Origin: an uncultured Phycisphaerales bacterium
GTDB taxonomy: Bacteria > Planctomycetota > Phycisphaerae > Tepidisphaerales > Tepidisphaeraceae
Direction of reading: 5' to 3'
Assembly: GCA_903871935.1 (NCBI GenBank)
Contig: CAIQIQ010000111.1
Location: forward strand, 1 to 64,000
DNA length: 64,000 nt
Under the pieces are notes generated by a model. The model had not been told where the DNA came from. It searched no databases and saw only the letters and a program-made list of their open reading frames with translations. The position numbers and the translations under genes were made by a program. Of the stretch, positions 27,749 to 37,282 are shown one piece after another; position 1 is the stretch's first letter; the number at the start of each line of letters is the position of its first letter.

Positions 27749-29485
27749 TCACTCCGTCAATCGCTTGTGAAACAGTCCCCACTCCACGCACAACAGCGCC
27801 AGCGAGATCATAACCAGCGTCCCGGCCAGCGATCGGCGCGACCGCGAAGGCGCGCTTTCGATACCGTCAGGACGGCGAAGATCCGATTCGGCGGCCGAGA
27901 GCGTGCTGAACGCGCGGGCGGGTTTCCCGCTCACCATGCCGGCCCGTCGCGATGTCAGGCCATCGACTTGCTCCCCGGGCCGCGCGATCTGCGGCATCGG
28001 CAGCATGGACGCAAGGGCGTTATGCATCAGGACAGGAAACCCCGTCACCAGCGGCAGGCGCGATCCCGCGGGTAACACCGGCAGGCCAACAAACAGCACG
28101 TTTGCTTTGGACTGCGGTGGCGTACCTGCCCAGATCACTGGCATCGCTTCAGCCCATGCCAGCGGCCGCGCCCAGGCCGGCATCTCCGCCAGCACGATGC
28201 CCTGTGCCTGCAGTCCGCGCAGATCCACATCCGCCAGCAGCGGATCGGCTGCCTGCTGATCCACGGTCACTGCCTCCGGATGTAGACCTTTTACGCTCAG
28301 GGCGCCGCTGCGCAGCGGGTGCAGAATGATCACGCCGCCCGAAGCCGGCCACGCCGTCGGCGAATGGTTCACATAGATCCGCGCGGCCGCGTTTTCACTG
28401 CCATTCTCGCCTTCGATGATCTCGCCGATCAGGCCCTCTTGTTTGAGCGCGGACAAAACCGCCCAGACATAGTCATTGCGCCGAGCCACCGGCGTCGATG
28501 GCGTCGTCGGTCTTGTGGCCGCCGCTTCCGGCCAGATCACCGCCACGCGCAGCAGGTCGAGGGCCGGCACCACGACCCACGCCGAATCGTCGGTTGGCAG
28601 TGCATCTTTCAGATCCTCCAGGCGAATCTCGACCTCGGCATAGGCTGGCTCGTTGACCTGCACAGCCTGTCGAACCGAGGCGCCGGCTGGAATCGTCAGC
28701 GGCCCAATCGCTTTGCGCCATGCACCGTTTACGAAGAGGGCCCCTGAAACCTGCCGAGAAGCAGTTCCATAGTTGGCAATCGTTGCATTGAGCTCGATGT
28801 CGGCGCCCCGTCGCCGCGAAGTCAACTCCGTAATGCCCACGTTGTCCCCCGCACGCGGGGCGACCCAGGCATGGGCGCGACCACCCCATGGGCTTGCCGG
28901 CAGGGGAGCATCGCAGAACGCGTACAGCTCAACCTGATCGTCGCTACCCCATAGCTCGAACGCTCGCTGCAGCGCAAGTGCCATGTCGGCGGGGCCGTCG
29001 AAACGCGCCAGTCCGCGCAGCAGTCGCGCGCCCTCGCGGCCGCCGGAGGACATCCCCGATAGCACCTTGAGCCCCTGGGCCGATTCCGCGACCGCCACCT
29101 GGGTCCCGCCACCCAATCCCGCGGCCAGCGTGGCGGCGGCATCGTTTGCGCGCTGGAAGTTACTCGTGCCGTTCACCACCGCGTTCATGCTGGCAGAGCT
29201 ATCCAGCAGCACCACTACCTTTGGCGCTCGCACCTCGCTCGAGCCCACGGTGAGCTCCGCCGCCGCCAGTGTCAGGCAAAGCAGGATGGCTGCCAAAAGT
29301 GCAAACCCCAGCGCCCGCCGCAATCGCTCGCTGGTGCGGCCAAATCGCTCCGACGCCAGGAATCGCTCCCACAGGTAGAGCGCGCTGGCGACGATACGCC
29401 GGCGCGGCATCGGCAGCAGATACAGCACCAGCGGCACGATCAATAGCAGCAGGAACCACAACAGTGACGGATCTTGGAACGTCAT
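27749..29485 (-). CDS. BatA-like VWA membrane protein
   Basis: A 578-residue protein. The N-terminal BatA domain has two membrane helices around PRRRIVASALYLWERF, a family hallmark, followed by a VWA domain with MIDAS residues in VVVLLDSSASMNA near residue 90. The C-terminal helix TLVMISLALLCVEWGLF anchors the end. Bat proteins were first described in aerotolerance loci with MoxR ATPases. It begins four bases inside the upstream gene and ends six bases before the next one. Confidence 0.85.
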   Translation of the reverse strand: MTFQDPSLLWFLLLLIVPLVLYLLPMPRRRIVASALYLWERFLASERFGRTSERLRRALGFALLAAILLCLTLAAAELTVGSSEVRAPKVVVLLDSSASMNAVVNGTSNFQRANDAAATLAAGLGGGTQVAVAESAQGLKVLSGMSSGGREGARLLRGLARFDGPADMALALQRAFELWGSDDQVELYAFCDAPLPASPWGGRAHAWVAPRAGDNVGITELTSRRRGADIELNATIANYGTASRQVSGALFVNGAWRKAIGPLTIPAGASVRQAVQVNEPAYAEVEIRLEDLKDALPTDDSAWVVVPALDLLRVAVIWPEAAATRPTTPSTPVARRNDYVWAVLSALKQEGLIGEIIEGENGSENAAARIYVNHSPTAWPASGGVIILHPLRSGALSVKGLHPEAVTVDQQAADPLLADVDLRGLQAQGIVLAEMPAWARPLAWAEAMPVIWAGTPPQSKANVLFVGLPVLPAGSRLPLVTGFPVLMHNALASMLPMPQIARPGEQVDGLTSRRAGMVSGKPARAFSTLSAAESDLRRPDGIESAPSRSRRSLAGTLVMISLALLCVEWGLFHKRLTE

Positions 29486-30759
29486 CGATCCGCCTTTCGA
29501 AGCTGGCTGAAATACGATTCTGCCAGCGTTGCCGCATCCGCAGGCACCGATTCCTGCCGGACAACCACATCCTCGGCTTTGGCCGACACCGCCGGCAAGG
29601 CGACCTCAGCCCCGGCCGGCTTCTTGCGCAGGCCGTCGAGGGCCGCCAGGAATTCCAAGGTCGACATCGGCCGCTCTTCTCCGCGCTGCCGTGATGGCCA
29701 TTTCGCCCAGGAGAGGATCTGAAGCCCCTTGCGCGGCGGCTTGATCCCCATCCGTGTGGGCTGGCCGCGCGGGTCCTTCGATGCCGCATCCGCCAGCGAG
29801 CCCTCTTTGTTCTTGCCGCCATCGGCCTTTGTCTTCAGGCCGCCCGCCTCTCCCATCACCGCGATATCCACGCCACCCTTCTCGCCTTCGCCGCCTTCTT
29901 TCTTGCTCTTCTTCGCTGCCTGCAGGTCTTTCAGAAGCGCTGCATCCAGCTTGACTGGATCAACCTTCTCATCATCCGAGTTTTTCAGGTTCTGTTTGTT
30001 CCCGGCAACTTCATCGGCATCCCAGCGGATCGGGGTCACACCCGTCAGATCAACATCCTCCGGGTTATTCATGGGAGCCATGAATTGTTGCATCATTTCG
30101 TTGGTGATCTGCACCGCCTGGGCATCCTGCGTCGTCGGCGCGGCGACGGGGATTTCCTCCATCGTTGATGGCGCCGCCGGAGTTGGAGTTGTCTGCTCGT
30201 TTGCACGCGTGCTGGCGGGGGGAGCCTCCGTGTTTACCGCGATCCGGGGGCGAGGTGGCGGGGCGGCCGACCTGGCCCCGTTTATCGCCATGACCGCGAT
30301 ATTGCCTGCCACCAGCAGGCCGGCCACTGCGCCAAGTTTCGCCCACTGTCGCACCGGCCCAACCGAAAGCCGCAGACGCAGCGCAATCGACTGGGCATCC
30401 GCAATCGCCTTCTGACAGGTCAGTTCGCCCAGCCACCCAAAGCGCTGCGGCTGGGCTGCGAACTCGAGCGCCGATGCAAACAGGTCGCGCGATCCGGCCC
30501 GCTGGTCCATCAGCCGTGCAAGTTCCTCTCGCCCCGGCGCGCGCATCGCCGTGGCAACCGCCAGTACGATCATCGCCAGGGCCGCCAATACAACGACAAC
30601 CAGAACACTTCCCACGGGAAGGAGACCCATCCGGCCCAAGAGCAGGACAAGCAGCACGCCCAACACGCCCATGGCGGCAATGAGCAGGCCCGCACGCGCG
30701 CTGCGCTCAAGCACCCATAACCGTCGCATCTTATTGAGGGCTCTATCGATCCTGGTCAT
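29482..30759 (-). CDS. Bitopic membrane protein of the MoxR/Bat operon
   Basis: A 425-residue protein with three N-terminal membrane helices (AGLLIAAMGVLGVLLVLLLG; VLVVVVLAALAMIVLAVA; LGAVAGLLVAGNIAVMAI), then a low-complexity Pro/Thr/Ala linker and a charged region rich in Lys and Gly. The segment between helices (REELARLMDQRAGSRDLFASALEFA) resembles DUF4175-type proteins often coded beside MoxR genes. No enzymatic motif is visible. The gene is coupled to BatA by a four-base overlap, so a structural role in the same complex is likely. Confidence 0.65.
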   Translation of the reverse strand: MTRIDRALNKMRRLWVLERSARAGLLIAAMGVLGVLLVLLLGRMGLLPVGSVLVVVVLAALAMIVLAVATAMRAPGREELARLMDQRAGSRDLFASALEFAAQPQRFGWLGELTCQKAIADAQSIALRLRLSVGPVRQWAKLGAVAGLLVAGNIAVMAINGARSAAPPPRPRIAVNTEAPPASTRANEQTTPTPAAPSTMEEIPVAAPTTQDAQAVQITNEMMQQFMAPMNNPEDVDLTGVTPIRWDADEVAGNKQNLKNSDDEKVDPVKLDAALLKDLQAAKKSKKEGGEGEKGGVDIAVMGEAGGLKTKADGGKNKEGSLADAASKDPRGQPTRMGIKPPRKGLQILSWAKWPSRQRGEERPMSTLEFLAALDGLRKKPAGAEVALPAVSAKAEDVVVRQESVPADAATLAESYFSQLRKADR

Positions 30760-30780
30760 GGCTCACTACTCGTTCTACGC

Positions 30781-31749
30781 TTACGCCGCTACCTCTTTGA
30801 GTATCCCGCGAACGATCTGGTCGGTTTCGATCCGGTCCGCCTGGCCCTCGAAATTGAGCAGCATACGGTGTCCCAGCGCCGGCACGGCCACGGAGCGAAT
30901 GTCATCGATGCGAATCTCCGATCGTCCATCGCACAGCGCCCGCACCTTGGCGCCCAGAATCAAAGCCTGGATGCCACGCGGACTGCACCCCAACCGTACA
31001 TACTTCCGCACCGCCTCCAGCGTCGCCTGTCCATTGACGTGTGTCGCCGACACTAATTGTGATGCATATGCGCACACCGGCCTGGGCACACCCACCTGAC
31101 GAACGGCCCTTTGCATCTCCACGACATCCGTGCGCGACAGCACCGGCTTGATTTGAATCGATGTCGTTCCCGTCCGCCGGCGCACCACCTCGATCCAGTC
31201 GGCATCATCCAGGTTCGAGAGCCGCAGGCGAAAGCCAAATCGGTCTACCTGGGCCTCTGGCAGCCGATACGTTCCTTCCAGGTCCTCGGGGTTCTGCGTC
31301 GCCACGACCAGGAACGGCTCTTCCAGCGTGTAGGTCTTGCCGGCCACGGTCACGTGATGTTCCTGCATCGCCTCCAGCAGGGCCGACTGCGTCTTGGGCG
31401 TGGCGCGGTTGATCTCATCGGCAAGCAGAACGTGCGTAAAAACGGGACCGGGCTGAAAGACGAGCTCTTTCTTTCCGCTTTCATCCTCAACGATGATGTT
31501 GGTGCCGACAATGTCGGCCGGCATCAGGTCGGGCGTAAACTGGATGCGCGTCTGTTTCATCCCCAGGGCGGCTGCCAGCGCTTTGCCGATCAGCGTCTTG
31601 CCCAGCCCCGGCGGGGCTTCCAGCAGGATGTTGCCGCCGGCGAAGACGCCCATGAGCAGATCGGCCAGCACCTGCTGATAGCCGACGACCACGCGCGACA
31701 TCTCGGTGGTCAAGGCATCGAAATTGGCTCGGAATTCCTGTGGTGTCAT
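30781..31749 (-). CDS. MoxR-family AAA+ ATPase (second of two)
   Basis: A 322-residue AAA+ ATPase. Walker A is LEAPPGLGKT near residue 45, Walker B VLLADEINRATPKTQ near 105, sensor 1 FLVVATQNPEDLEG near 143; the lid domain follows. MoxR ATPases act as chaperones that assemble or insert metal into partner proteins, usually those with VWA domains, which are coded immediately downstream. The ATG overlaps the stop of the first MoxR gene by four bases. Confidence 0.92.
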   Translation of the reverse strand: MTPQEFRANFDALTTEMSRVVVGYQQVLADLLMGVFAGGNILLEAPPGLGKTLIGKALAAALGMKQTRIQFTPDLMPADIVGTNIIVEDESGKKELVFQPGPVFTHVLLADEINRATPKTQSALLEAMQEHHVTVAGKTYTLEEPFLVVATQNPEDLEGTYRLPEAQVDRFGFRLRLSNLDDADWIEVVRRRTGTTSIQIKPVLSRTDVVEMQRAVRQVGVPRPVCAYASQLVSATHVNGQATLEAVRKYVRLGCSPRGIQALILGAKVRALCDGRSEIRIDDIRSVAVPALGHRMLLNFEGQADRIETDQIVRGILKEVAA

Positions 31750-32759
31750 TTCGTGGTCTCTTTCACTTCCTCGAGAATCTGCCGGAGAATCTCATCCGCC
31801 TTGATGCCCTCGGCTTCCGCCTGGAGGTTGGGTTGGATGCGATGCCGAAGGGCCTGCAGGGCAACCGCGCGAACATCCTCGGCCGCCACGTAAAAGTTCC
31901 CGCGGGTCAGCGCCCGCGCCTTGGCGGAATGCAGAATGGCCAGCAAACCACGCGGACCTGTCCCCGCCTCGATGTATTTGCGGGTCGTCGCGGTCGCATG
32001 CTCGCTTTGCGGCTGTGTCGCACGCGCCAGCCGCATGGCCAGATCCTCCACATGAGAAGCCACGGGCACCTGACGCACCAATTCCCGCATCTTGATGATG
32101 TCCGCCCCGGTCACGATCGGCTGCACGTCCGGATATTTCTCAAACGTCGTCCGCATCGCCACCTCGACCAGGCCTTCGGGCGAGGGATATCCCACCAGCA
32201 GCTTAAAGAGGAATTTGTCGAGCTGGGCCTTGGGCAGCGGATAGGTGCCATCCTGCTCGATGGGATTCTGCGTCGCCAGGATGAAGAACGGCTCCTCCAG
32301 CCGATTGGTCGTGCCGCCAATGGTGACGCTGTGCTCTTCCATCGCCTCCAGCAGGGCCGACTGCGTCTTGGGCGTAGCGCGGTTGATCTCATCCGCCAGC
32401 AGCAGATTCGTAAACAGCGGTCCCTTCTGAAACGTCAGCCGTTTGCCGTGGGCATCCTGCACGAGCAGGCTCATTCCGATGATGTCCGATGGCATCAGGT
32501 CGGCGGTGAATTGAACGCGGCGGAACTGCAGGTCCAGCACCTGGCCCAACGTCTTGATCAGGTAGGTCTTGCCGATTCCCGGCACACCTTCCAGCAGCAC
32601 GTTGCCCTCGGCCAGCATGGCAATCAAGACATCCTCGATCACCGGCCGAAGCTCGACCATCACCTTTTCGACTTCGCCACAGATCACGTCGAAGCGCTGG
32701 GCAAAGGCCTCGACGATGGCAGAGCCTGTTGGTGTCGATGTTGTAGTTGTTGTTGTCAT
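31746..32759 (-). CDS. MoxR-family AAA+ ATPase (first of two)
   Basis: A 337-residue paralogue of its downstream neighbour. Walker A is LEGVPGIGKT near residue 60, Walker B LLLADEINRATPKTQ near 118, sensor 1 FFILATQNPIEQDGTYP near 152. A Thr-rich N terminus (MTTTTTTSTPTG) precedes the AAA domain and is not typical. Two consecutive MoxR genes of different subfamilies suggest two client sets or a hetero-oligomer. It lies 36 bp after the DUF58 gene. Confidence 0.92.
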   Translation of the reverse strand: MTTTTTTSTPTGSAIVEAFAQRFDVICGEVEKVMVELRPVIEDVLIAMLAEGNVLLEGVPGIGKTYLIKTLGQVLDLQFRRVQFTADLMPSDIIGMSLLVQDAHGKRLTFQKGPLFTNLLLADEINRATPKTQSALLEAMEEHSVTIGGTTNRLEEPFFILATQNPIEQDGTYPLPKAQLDKFLFKLLVGYPSPEGLVEVAMRTTFEKYPDVQPIVTGADIIKMRELVRQVPVASHVEDLAMRLARATQPQSEHATATTRKYIEAGTGPRGLLAILHSAKARALTRGNFYVAAEDVRAVALQALRHRIQPNLQAEAEGIKADEILRQILEEVKETTK

Positions 32760-32795
32760 CGTCTGCTGTACACCTCGGTGGCCTTCAATAGCCCC

Positions 32796-33671
32796 TTATC
32801 GCAAGACACCTTCTTTAGGGAATCGGGCAAAGAGTATTTCATCCAGATCCAGCGATGTCGGAATCCGCAGGTAGCGGATGCCGTAGCGGGATAGCTCATC
32901 GCGCAACGCCGTGCAGTGATCCTCGAAGAATGCCGCAAATCGCTCCAGCGTATCTCGTCGCAGCGGAAGTTGGATCCGCTTTCCGGTCTCCACATCCTGG
33001 ATCTCCACATCGCCGGAGATGGCCGGATGCTGCTCGCTCGGATCGACCATATGCAGGGCGTGCACCGCAAACCGCCGTCCCGCCAGCAGGCGCGCCCCGG
33101 CCAGCACTCCCTCTGGATCCAGAAAGTCGGAGAGGATCAGCGCCACGCCCGGCAGGTGGGTCTCTGCCGAGAACGTTTCAAGCGCCGCCGACAGGCTGGT
33201 CGTCCCTTCCGCCTTGGCATCCAGTAGTTGCAGAATGTCGTAGATTCTCGCTTTGCCGCGCAGAACCTTCGTCGAACGCACCACTCCATCGGCAAACAGG
33301 ATCACACGCGCGGCATCCTGATTGGCCAGCGCCACATAAGACAACGCCGCCGCGAGTTTGGCTGCCAGTTCGAGCTTGCTGGGCGAGCCAACCGACATGG
33401 ATGCCGAGACATCCAGCAGCACGTACACCGGCAGCGTCTCTTCCTGCTCAAACACCTTGACGAACAGTTCCTCAAGGTGGGCGTAGACGTTCCAGTCGAT
33501 ATAGCGGATATCATCCCCAGGCGAGTATTCCTTGTGATCGGCAAACTCAAGGCCGGTCCCGCGGCTGGGCGAGCGCCTGGGTCCAATCTGCCCGCCGCGA
33601 TGTACCCCGTGCGGCACGACCTCAAAGCGGTCGAGCTTGCGGAAGAACTGTTCGTCGAGTTCGATCGGCAT
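32796..33671 (-). CDS. DUF58 protein with VWA-like domain
   Basis: A 291-residue protein, first gene of the operon. The DUF58 signature is LEFADHKEYSPGDDIRYIDW near residues 41-60, followed by a VWA-like fold with VLLDVSASMSVG near 84 and ALILSDFLDPEG near 178. DUF58 proteins are standard partners of MoxR ATPases. No membrane segment is seen, so it should be cytoplasmic. Length fits the family. Confidence 0.9.
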   Translation of the reverse strand: MPIELDEQFFRKLDRFEVVPHGVHRGGQIGPRRSPSRGTGLEFADHKEYSPGDDIRYIDWNVYAHLEELFVKVFEQEETLPVYVLLDVSASMSVGSPSKLELAAKLAAALSYVALANQDAARVILFADGVVRSTKVLRGKARIYDILQLLDAKAEGTTSLSAALETFSAETHLPGVALILSDFLDPEGVLAGARLLAGRRFAVHALHMVDPSEQHPAISGDVEIQDVETGKRIQLPLRRDTLERFAAFFEDHCTALRDELSRYGIRYLRIPTSLDLDEILFARFPKEGVLR

Positions 33672-33784
33672 TACATCTCTACTACCGCCGCCGTCGCGTC
33701 CAGTTGACGACCACTATCCGCGATTCATCACGAGTGAGGATTGGACCACAAAAGCGCGCAAGTCTTTGCCGATGCAGAACTAAA

Positions 33785-33814
33785 CAAGGCCCCGCGTCAT
33801 CACGCGAGGCCTTG
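33785..33814 (-). terminator. Rho-independent terminator of the tRNA gene
   Basis: The stem CAAGGC-C-GCGT pairs with ACGC-G-GGCCTTG around a CATC loop, and on the minus strand the hairpin is followed by TTTAG. It lies eight bases past the tRNA 3' end. Confidence 0.7.
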
Positions 33815-33821
33815 CAATAAG

Positions 33822-33895
33822 CGAGGGCGACGGGGATCGAACCCGCAACCTCCGGATCGACAGTCCGGTGCTCTAACCAATTGAGCTACACCCCC
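33822..33895 (-). tRNA. tRNA-Asp (GTC)
   Basis: On the minus strand the acceptor GGGGGTG pairs with CGCCCTC (two G-T pairs), the D arm is GCTCAATTGGTTAGAGC, the anticodon stem-loop is CCGGA-CTGTCGA-TCCGG with anticodon GTC, and the T arm is GCGGGTTCGATCCCCGT. The discriminator base is G, as expected for tRNA-Asp. CCA is not encoded. It has its own promoter and terminator. Confidence 0.95.
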
Positions 33896-33915
33896 GTAAA
33901 TCGGGAGCGGGGCAG

Positions 33916-33943
33916 AGTCTAGTCGAACTTATTGACCTGTCAA
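33916..33943 (-). promoter_or_regulatory. Promoter of the tRNA-Asp gene
   Basis: TTGACA (33938-33943) and TAGACT (33916-33921) on the minus strand are 16 bases apart; the -10 box is about 20 bases from the mature tRNA 5' end, followed by a G/C-rich discriminator TCTGCCCCG. Confidence 0.65.
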
Positions 33944-34196
33944 GCGGTATCATTAGGCACTGGCAGGGCGGTTTCGACTGCGAGATTTCGCTTGCAACAC
34001 TTGCGCTGATCTGGTGTTGTATGAGCTGAGGAAGGGGCACCGAGTCGGTCCTTCGGGGTTCGGCATGGCCATCGCGAGGCAGGCTGTGCAGATAGGTGTT
34101 TGACCACGGAGCGACTGCGGAGTAGCGTTGCTATACTCACCAAGCGGTGTGGAAGCCGCCAGTGTTTTGACCACCTGGGAGTGATTGGACTTGCAC

Positions 34197-36515
34197 ATGC
34201 ATCGACTAAAGCGGGGTTTGTTGTACTGTGTTTCCGGCTTCTCCATCGCCGCATTGGCAGTGACCGCGATTCTGCCGGTTCGAGCTGAAGCGCCGGCCGA
34301 TGGCCTGGCCCAAGCGGCGGCGCTGCCTCTGGCGGATGCCCGTCCTGTTGCCATCGCTGCGCCGCCGGATCGGCTCAAGAGCGATGCCCTGGCGGCCCTG
34401 CGCAAAGGTGACTATTCACGCAGCACTGAGTTGCTCAAGCGAGCGGCCGCCTCCGGTGACGATCCGGTGCTGGGGATGATGGCGTCATGGGTGTCCTCCT
34501 TCAATACGCAATATGAACAGACGCTTGCCGGCCGCAAAGCGGAGCACGACAAGGCGGTTGCCCGTGCCCAACTGTTGCTGTCGAAGGGAAAGCCCGAGTA
34601 CGCCCTGGATGTGGCGGCCAGAGCCTATAGCCTGGCGATCGACAAGCAGGCGTTCCGTCATGAGGTATGGGTGGATGACCTGATCCGCACACGGACCGCG
34701 GCCGCCGCGGACGCCGAGCAGAGCGGTCAGTGGGACAAAGCCACACGCATCTATGTTGGCCTGAGCGTGCTTGAGCCTGCTGTTCCGACATGGAAGAGCA
34801 AACTCAAGCGTGCCTCGCGGCATCTGCAGATCATGGCGCTCTATACGCCAAGCCAGTTCAAGGCTTTGCAGAAGTCCAGGCAGAAGGATGATGAAGAAGT
34901 CGATCGGTTGCTTCGTGCCGCCGGGCTTATTCCCTCGCCAACCACGCAGGTAGCCGCCGCCACAACGCAACCGGCAGGTCAGGGCGCCGCGGATGGCTCT
35001 GGCACCAAGCCCATGGACCTTGATTCGCCCGATCTCGTGATCGACTGGCGCGATATGCTTAAAGGCATCGACTTCGACATGATGCCCCGCGCCATGCACG
35101 ATGCCGTGGCGAACTATTACCGGGACGTGAACTACCGCACGCTCTCGCTTGGCGGGCTGCAGGCGTTGCGGCTGCTGGCAACAACGCCGGGCATTGATGC
35201 CGCCTTCCCACGGCTGGGCGACAAAGCGAGTTGTGACAAGTTTCTGGCTGCAGTGGATGAAGCGGTCATTCAGGTGAATCGAAGTAATCCCGACAGCGAC
35301 TCCGATTTCAAGTCGATGATCAGCCGCATTCGCGATGGCAATCATGATTCGGTGGATCTGCCCGAAACCGTGCTTGTGCACGAGTTCATGGACGGGGCCT
35401 TGGAGGAGCTGGACCCGTTTTCCACCATGATCTGGCCGCAGCAGCTCGATGAGTTCCGCACCGCGACCGAAGGTGAGTTCAGCGGCGTTGGCATACAGAT
35501 CGAACGCAGCGACTCCGGCGACCTGAAGGTGATCAGCCCGATTGAGGACACCCCGGCCTATCATGCTGGAATCAAGGCCGGCGACCTCATCACCCACATC
35601 AATGGCAAGCTTGCCAAAGAAATGATGCTGGATCAGGCGGTGAAGCGCATCAAGGGCCCGAACGGCACCACGGTGACGCTTACCGTGCGCTCGCCCGATG
35701 GCAACGTCAAAGATTGCACCTTGCGTCGGGAGAACGTGAAGGTGGCGAGCATCAAGGGATGGAAATGCCTGCCGGGCGGCGCCTGGGACTGGGTGATCGA
35801 TCCGGTGCAGCGCATCGGTTACCTGCGCTTGACCAATTTCTCCAAGACCTCTACGGACGACCTTGATCGTGCCGTAAAGCAGATGCAGACCCAGGGCATC
35901 AAAGGAATGGTGCTGGATCTCCGCTCTGATCCGGGCGGCCTTCTGACCACAGCCGTGGATGTGGCCGATCGCTTCATCAAGGATGGGGCGATTGTCTCGA
36001 CCAAGGCTGATCGAGAAACCCCGCAGTCGCCGTCGAAGAGCGAAGCTGATCCCGACACGAAGAAGATCACCATGCCCACGGTGGTGCTGGTGAACCAGTT
36101 CTCTGCCTCTGCCAGCGAGATCCTCGCCGGCGCCTTGAAAGATCACCATCGGGCTCTGATCGTCGGCGAGCGCACCTATGGCAAAGGCTCCGTGCAGATG
36201 CTCTTCCGGGTTACCGGGCGCAATGCCGTGCTGAAGCTGACCACCAGCCATTATTATCTGCCCAGTGGCCGCTGCCTGCATCGCGAAGAAAACAGCACCG
36301 AATGGGGTGTTGATCCTGATTTCGCGATAGAGATGAGTCCGGACCAGATGCGCGCTGTCGCTGAGGCGCGGCAGCAGATGGACATCGTCTACCAGCCCAG
36401 CGAGCAGCCTCGGCCGGAGCCGACAACCAAGCCGGCCGACCTGCTGGAACTGGATCCGCAGCTCGGCGCCGCCGTGATGCTGATGCGCCTGCAGGTTGCC
36501 GGCGTGCAACTCTAA
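34197..36515 (+). CDS. S41-family carboxyl-terminal processing protease with PDZ domain
   Basis: A 772-residue protein with a signal peptide or anchor (GFSIAALAVTAILPVRAEA). The first 400 residues are helical and partly TPR-like. A PDZ domain starts at FSGVGIQIE near 427 and includes GIKAGDLITHINGK. The protease domain has GYLRLTNFS, DLRSDPGGLL, the catalytic Ser in QFSASASEILAGAL near 636 and the Lys in TYGKGSVQ near 661. Such periplasmic enzymes trim protein C termini. The N-terminal extension is much longer than in Prc or CtpA. Its stop is 11 bp before the next gene. Confidence 0.85.
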   Translation: MHRLKRGLLYCVSGFSIAALAVTAILPVRAEAPADGLAQAAALPLADARPVAIAAPPDRLKSDALAALRKGDYSRSTELLKRAAASGDDPVLGMMASWVSSFNTQYEQTLAGRKAEHDKAVARAQLLLSKGKPEYALDVAARAYSLAIDKQAFRHEVWVDDLIRTRTAAAADAEQSGQWDKATRIYVGLSVLEPAVPTWKSKLKRASRHLQIMALYTPSQFKALQKSRQKDDEEVDRLLRAAGLIPSPTTQVAAATTQPAGQGAADGSGTKPMDLDSPDLVIDWRDMLKGIDFDMMPRAMHDAVANYYRDVNYRTLSLGGLQALRLLATTPGIDAAFPRLGDKASCDKFLAAVDEAVIQVNRSNPDSDSDFKSMISRIRDGNHDSVDLPETVLVHEFMDGALEELDPFSTMIWPQQLDEFRTATEGEFSGVGIQIERSDSGDLKVISPIEDTPAYHAGIKAGDLITHINGKLAKEMMLDQAVKRIKGPNGTTVTLTVRSPDGNVKDCTLRRENVKVASIKGWKCLPGGAWDWVIDPVQRIGYLRLTNFSKTSTDDLDRAVKQMQTQGIKGMVLDLRSDPGGLLTTAVDVADRFIKDGAIVSTKADRETPQSPSKSEADPDTKKITMPTVVLVNQFSASASEILAGALKDHHRALIVGERTYGKGSVQMLFRVTGRNAVLKLTTSHYYLPSGRCLHREENSTEWGVDPDFAIEMSPDQMRAVAEARQQMDIVYQPSEQPRPEPTTKPADLLELDPQLGAAVMLMRLQVAGVQL

Positions 36516-36526
36516 CGAAATTCACG

Positions 36527-37270
36527 ATGGCCAGCATCAAATTCTTCGACGCGCATTACCACGTGTGGGAACAGACCAAGCCGGAGTTTACCACCAGGCT
36601 GCTGGACTCAGGTGGCATCGACGGCTTGAACCTGATCCTCGCTCGGCCGGGAACTGCGGATCCGGAAGCCGCCAACGCTGAAGCGTACGCGCTCAAGGAA
36701 AAACACCAGAAGCGCGTGCAACTGGCCTGCTGGGTCGATCCCCGGGAGCAGGATTACCTCGCCGGGCTGACACACTTCCTGGACACGCATCCGCAGGTCA
36801 CCGGGATCAAGATTCATCCCGTCGCCCAGAAACTGCCAATCACCGAAGAAAACTTCGGACCGACCATGGACGTGGCGCTGCAGCGCGACCTGTACGTCAT
36901 CACCCACACCGAGCCGCGCCCGGGATTTAACGCCATGAGCTTTTTCGACTTGATGAAGCAACGGTCGAAGCTACGGTTCATCGTTGGCCACGGCTCGCCC
37001 ATCGAAGAAGCGATGTACATGGCGATGGCATTCGAGAATTGCTACGTGGAACCTTCGTGGCTGGGATTCTTCTCGCTGACGTTCGAGATGGCCGAACGCC
37101 TGGGGGGATATCACAAGATCATGGCCGGCACCGACGGTCCGGGATGGTTTCACGGGTTTGCCGGCGACCCGTTCGAGGACATCGTTCAGCGCGCTCGCGG
37201 CTACCTGCCAACGATGCGCCAAGTGCAGATGTTCTGCCACGAAAACGCAGCAAATTTCTTCCGGTTGTGA
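36527..37270 (+). CDS. Amidohydrolase-family TIM-barrel protein
   Basis: A 247-residue protein. DAHYHVWEQ near residue 8 gives the HxH metal site of the amidohydrolase-2 type (here H-Y-H), GIKIHPVA near 91, VITHTEPRP near 125, IVGHGSPIEE near 148, and MAGTDGPGW near 199 the distal Asp. This fits a small metal-dependent hydrolase or decarboxylase; substrate unknown. Start follows the S41 stop by 11 bp. Confidence 0.75.
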   Translation: MASIKFFDAHYHVWEQTKPEFTTRLLDSGGIDGLNLILARPGTADPEAANAEAYALKEKHQKRVQLACWVDPREQDYLAGLTHFLDTHPQVTGIKIHPVAQKLPITEENFGPTMDVALQRDLYVITHTEPRPGFNAMSFFDLMKQRSKLRFIVGHGSPIEEAMYMAMAFENCYVEPSWLGFFSLTFEMAERLGGYHKIMAGTDGPGWFHGFAGDPFEDIVQRARGYLPTMRQVQMFCHENAANFFRL

Positions 37271-37282
37271 GCAAAGACGATA

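Noticed and set aside
34485-36509. A 674-codon open frame on the minus strand
   Set aside because: Complement of the S41 protease gene, which carries all catalytic motifs.
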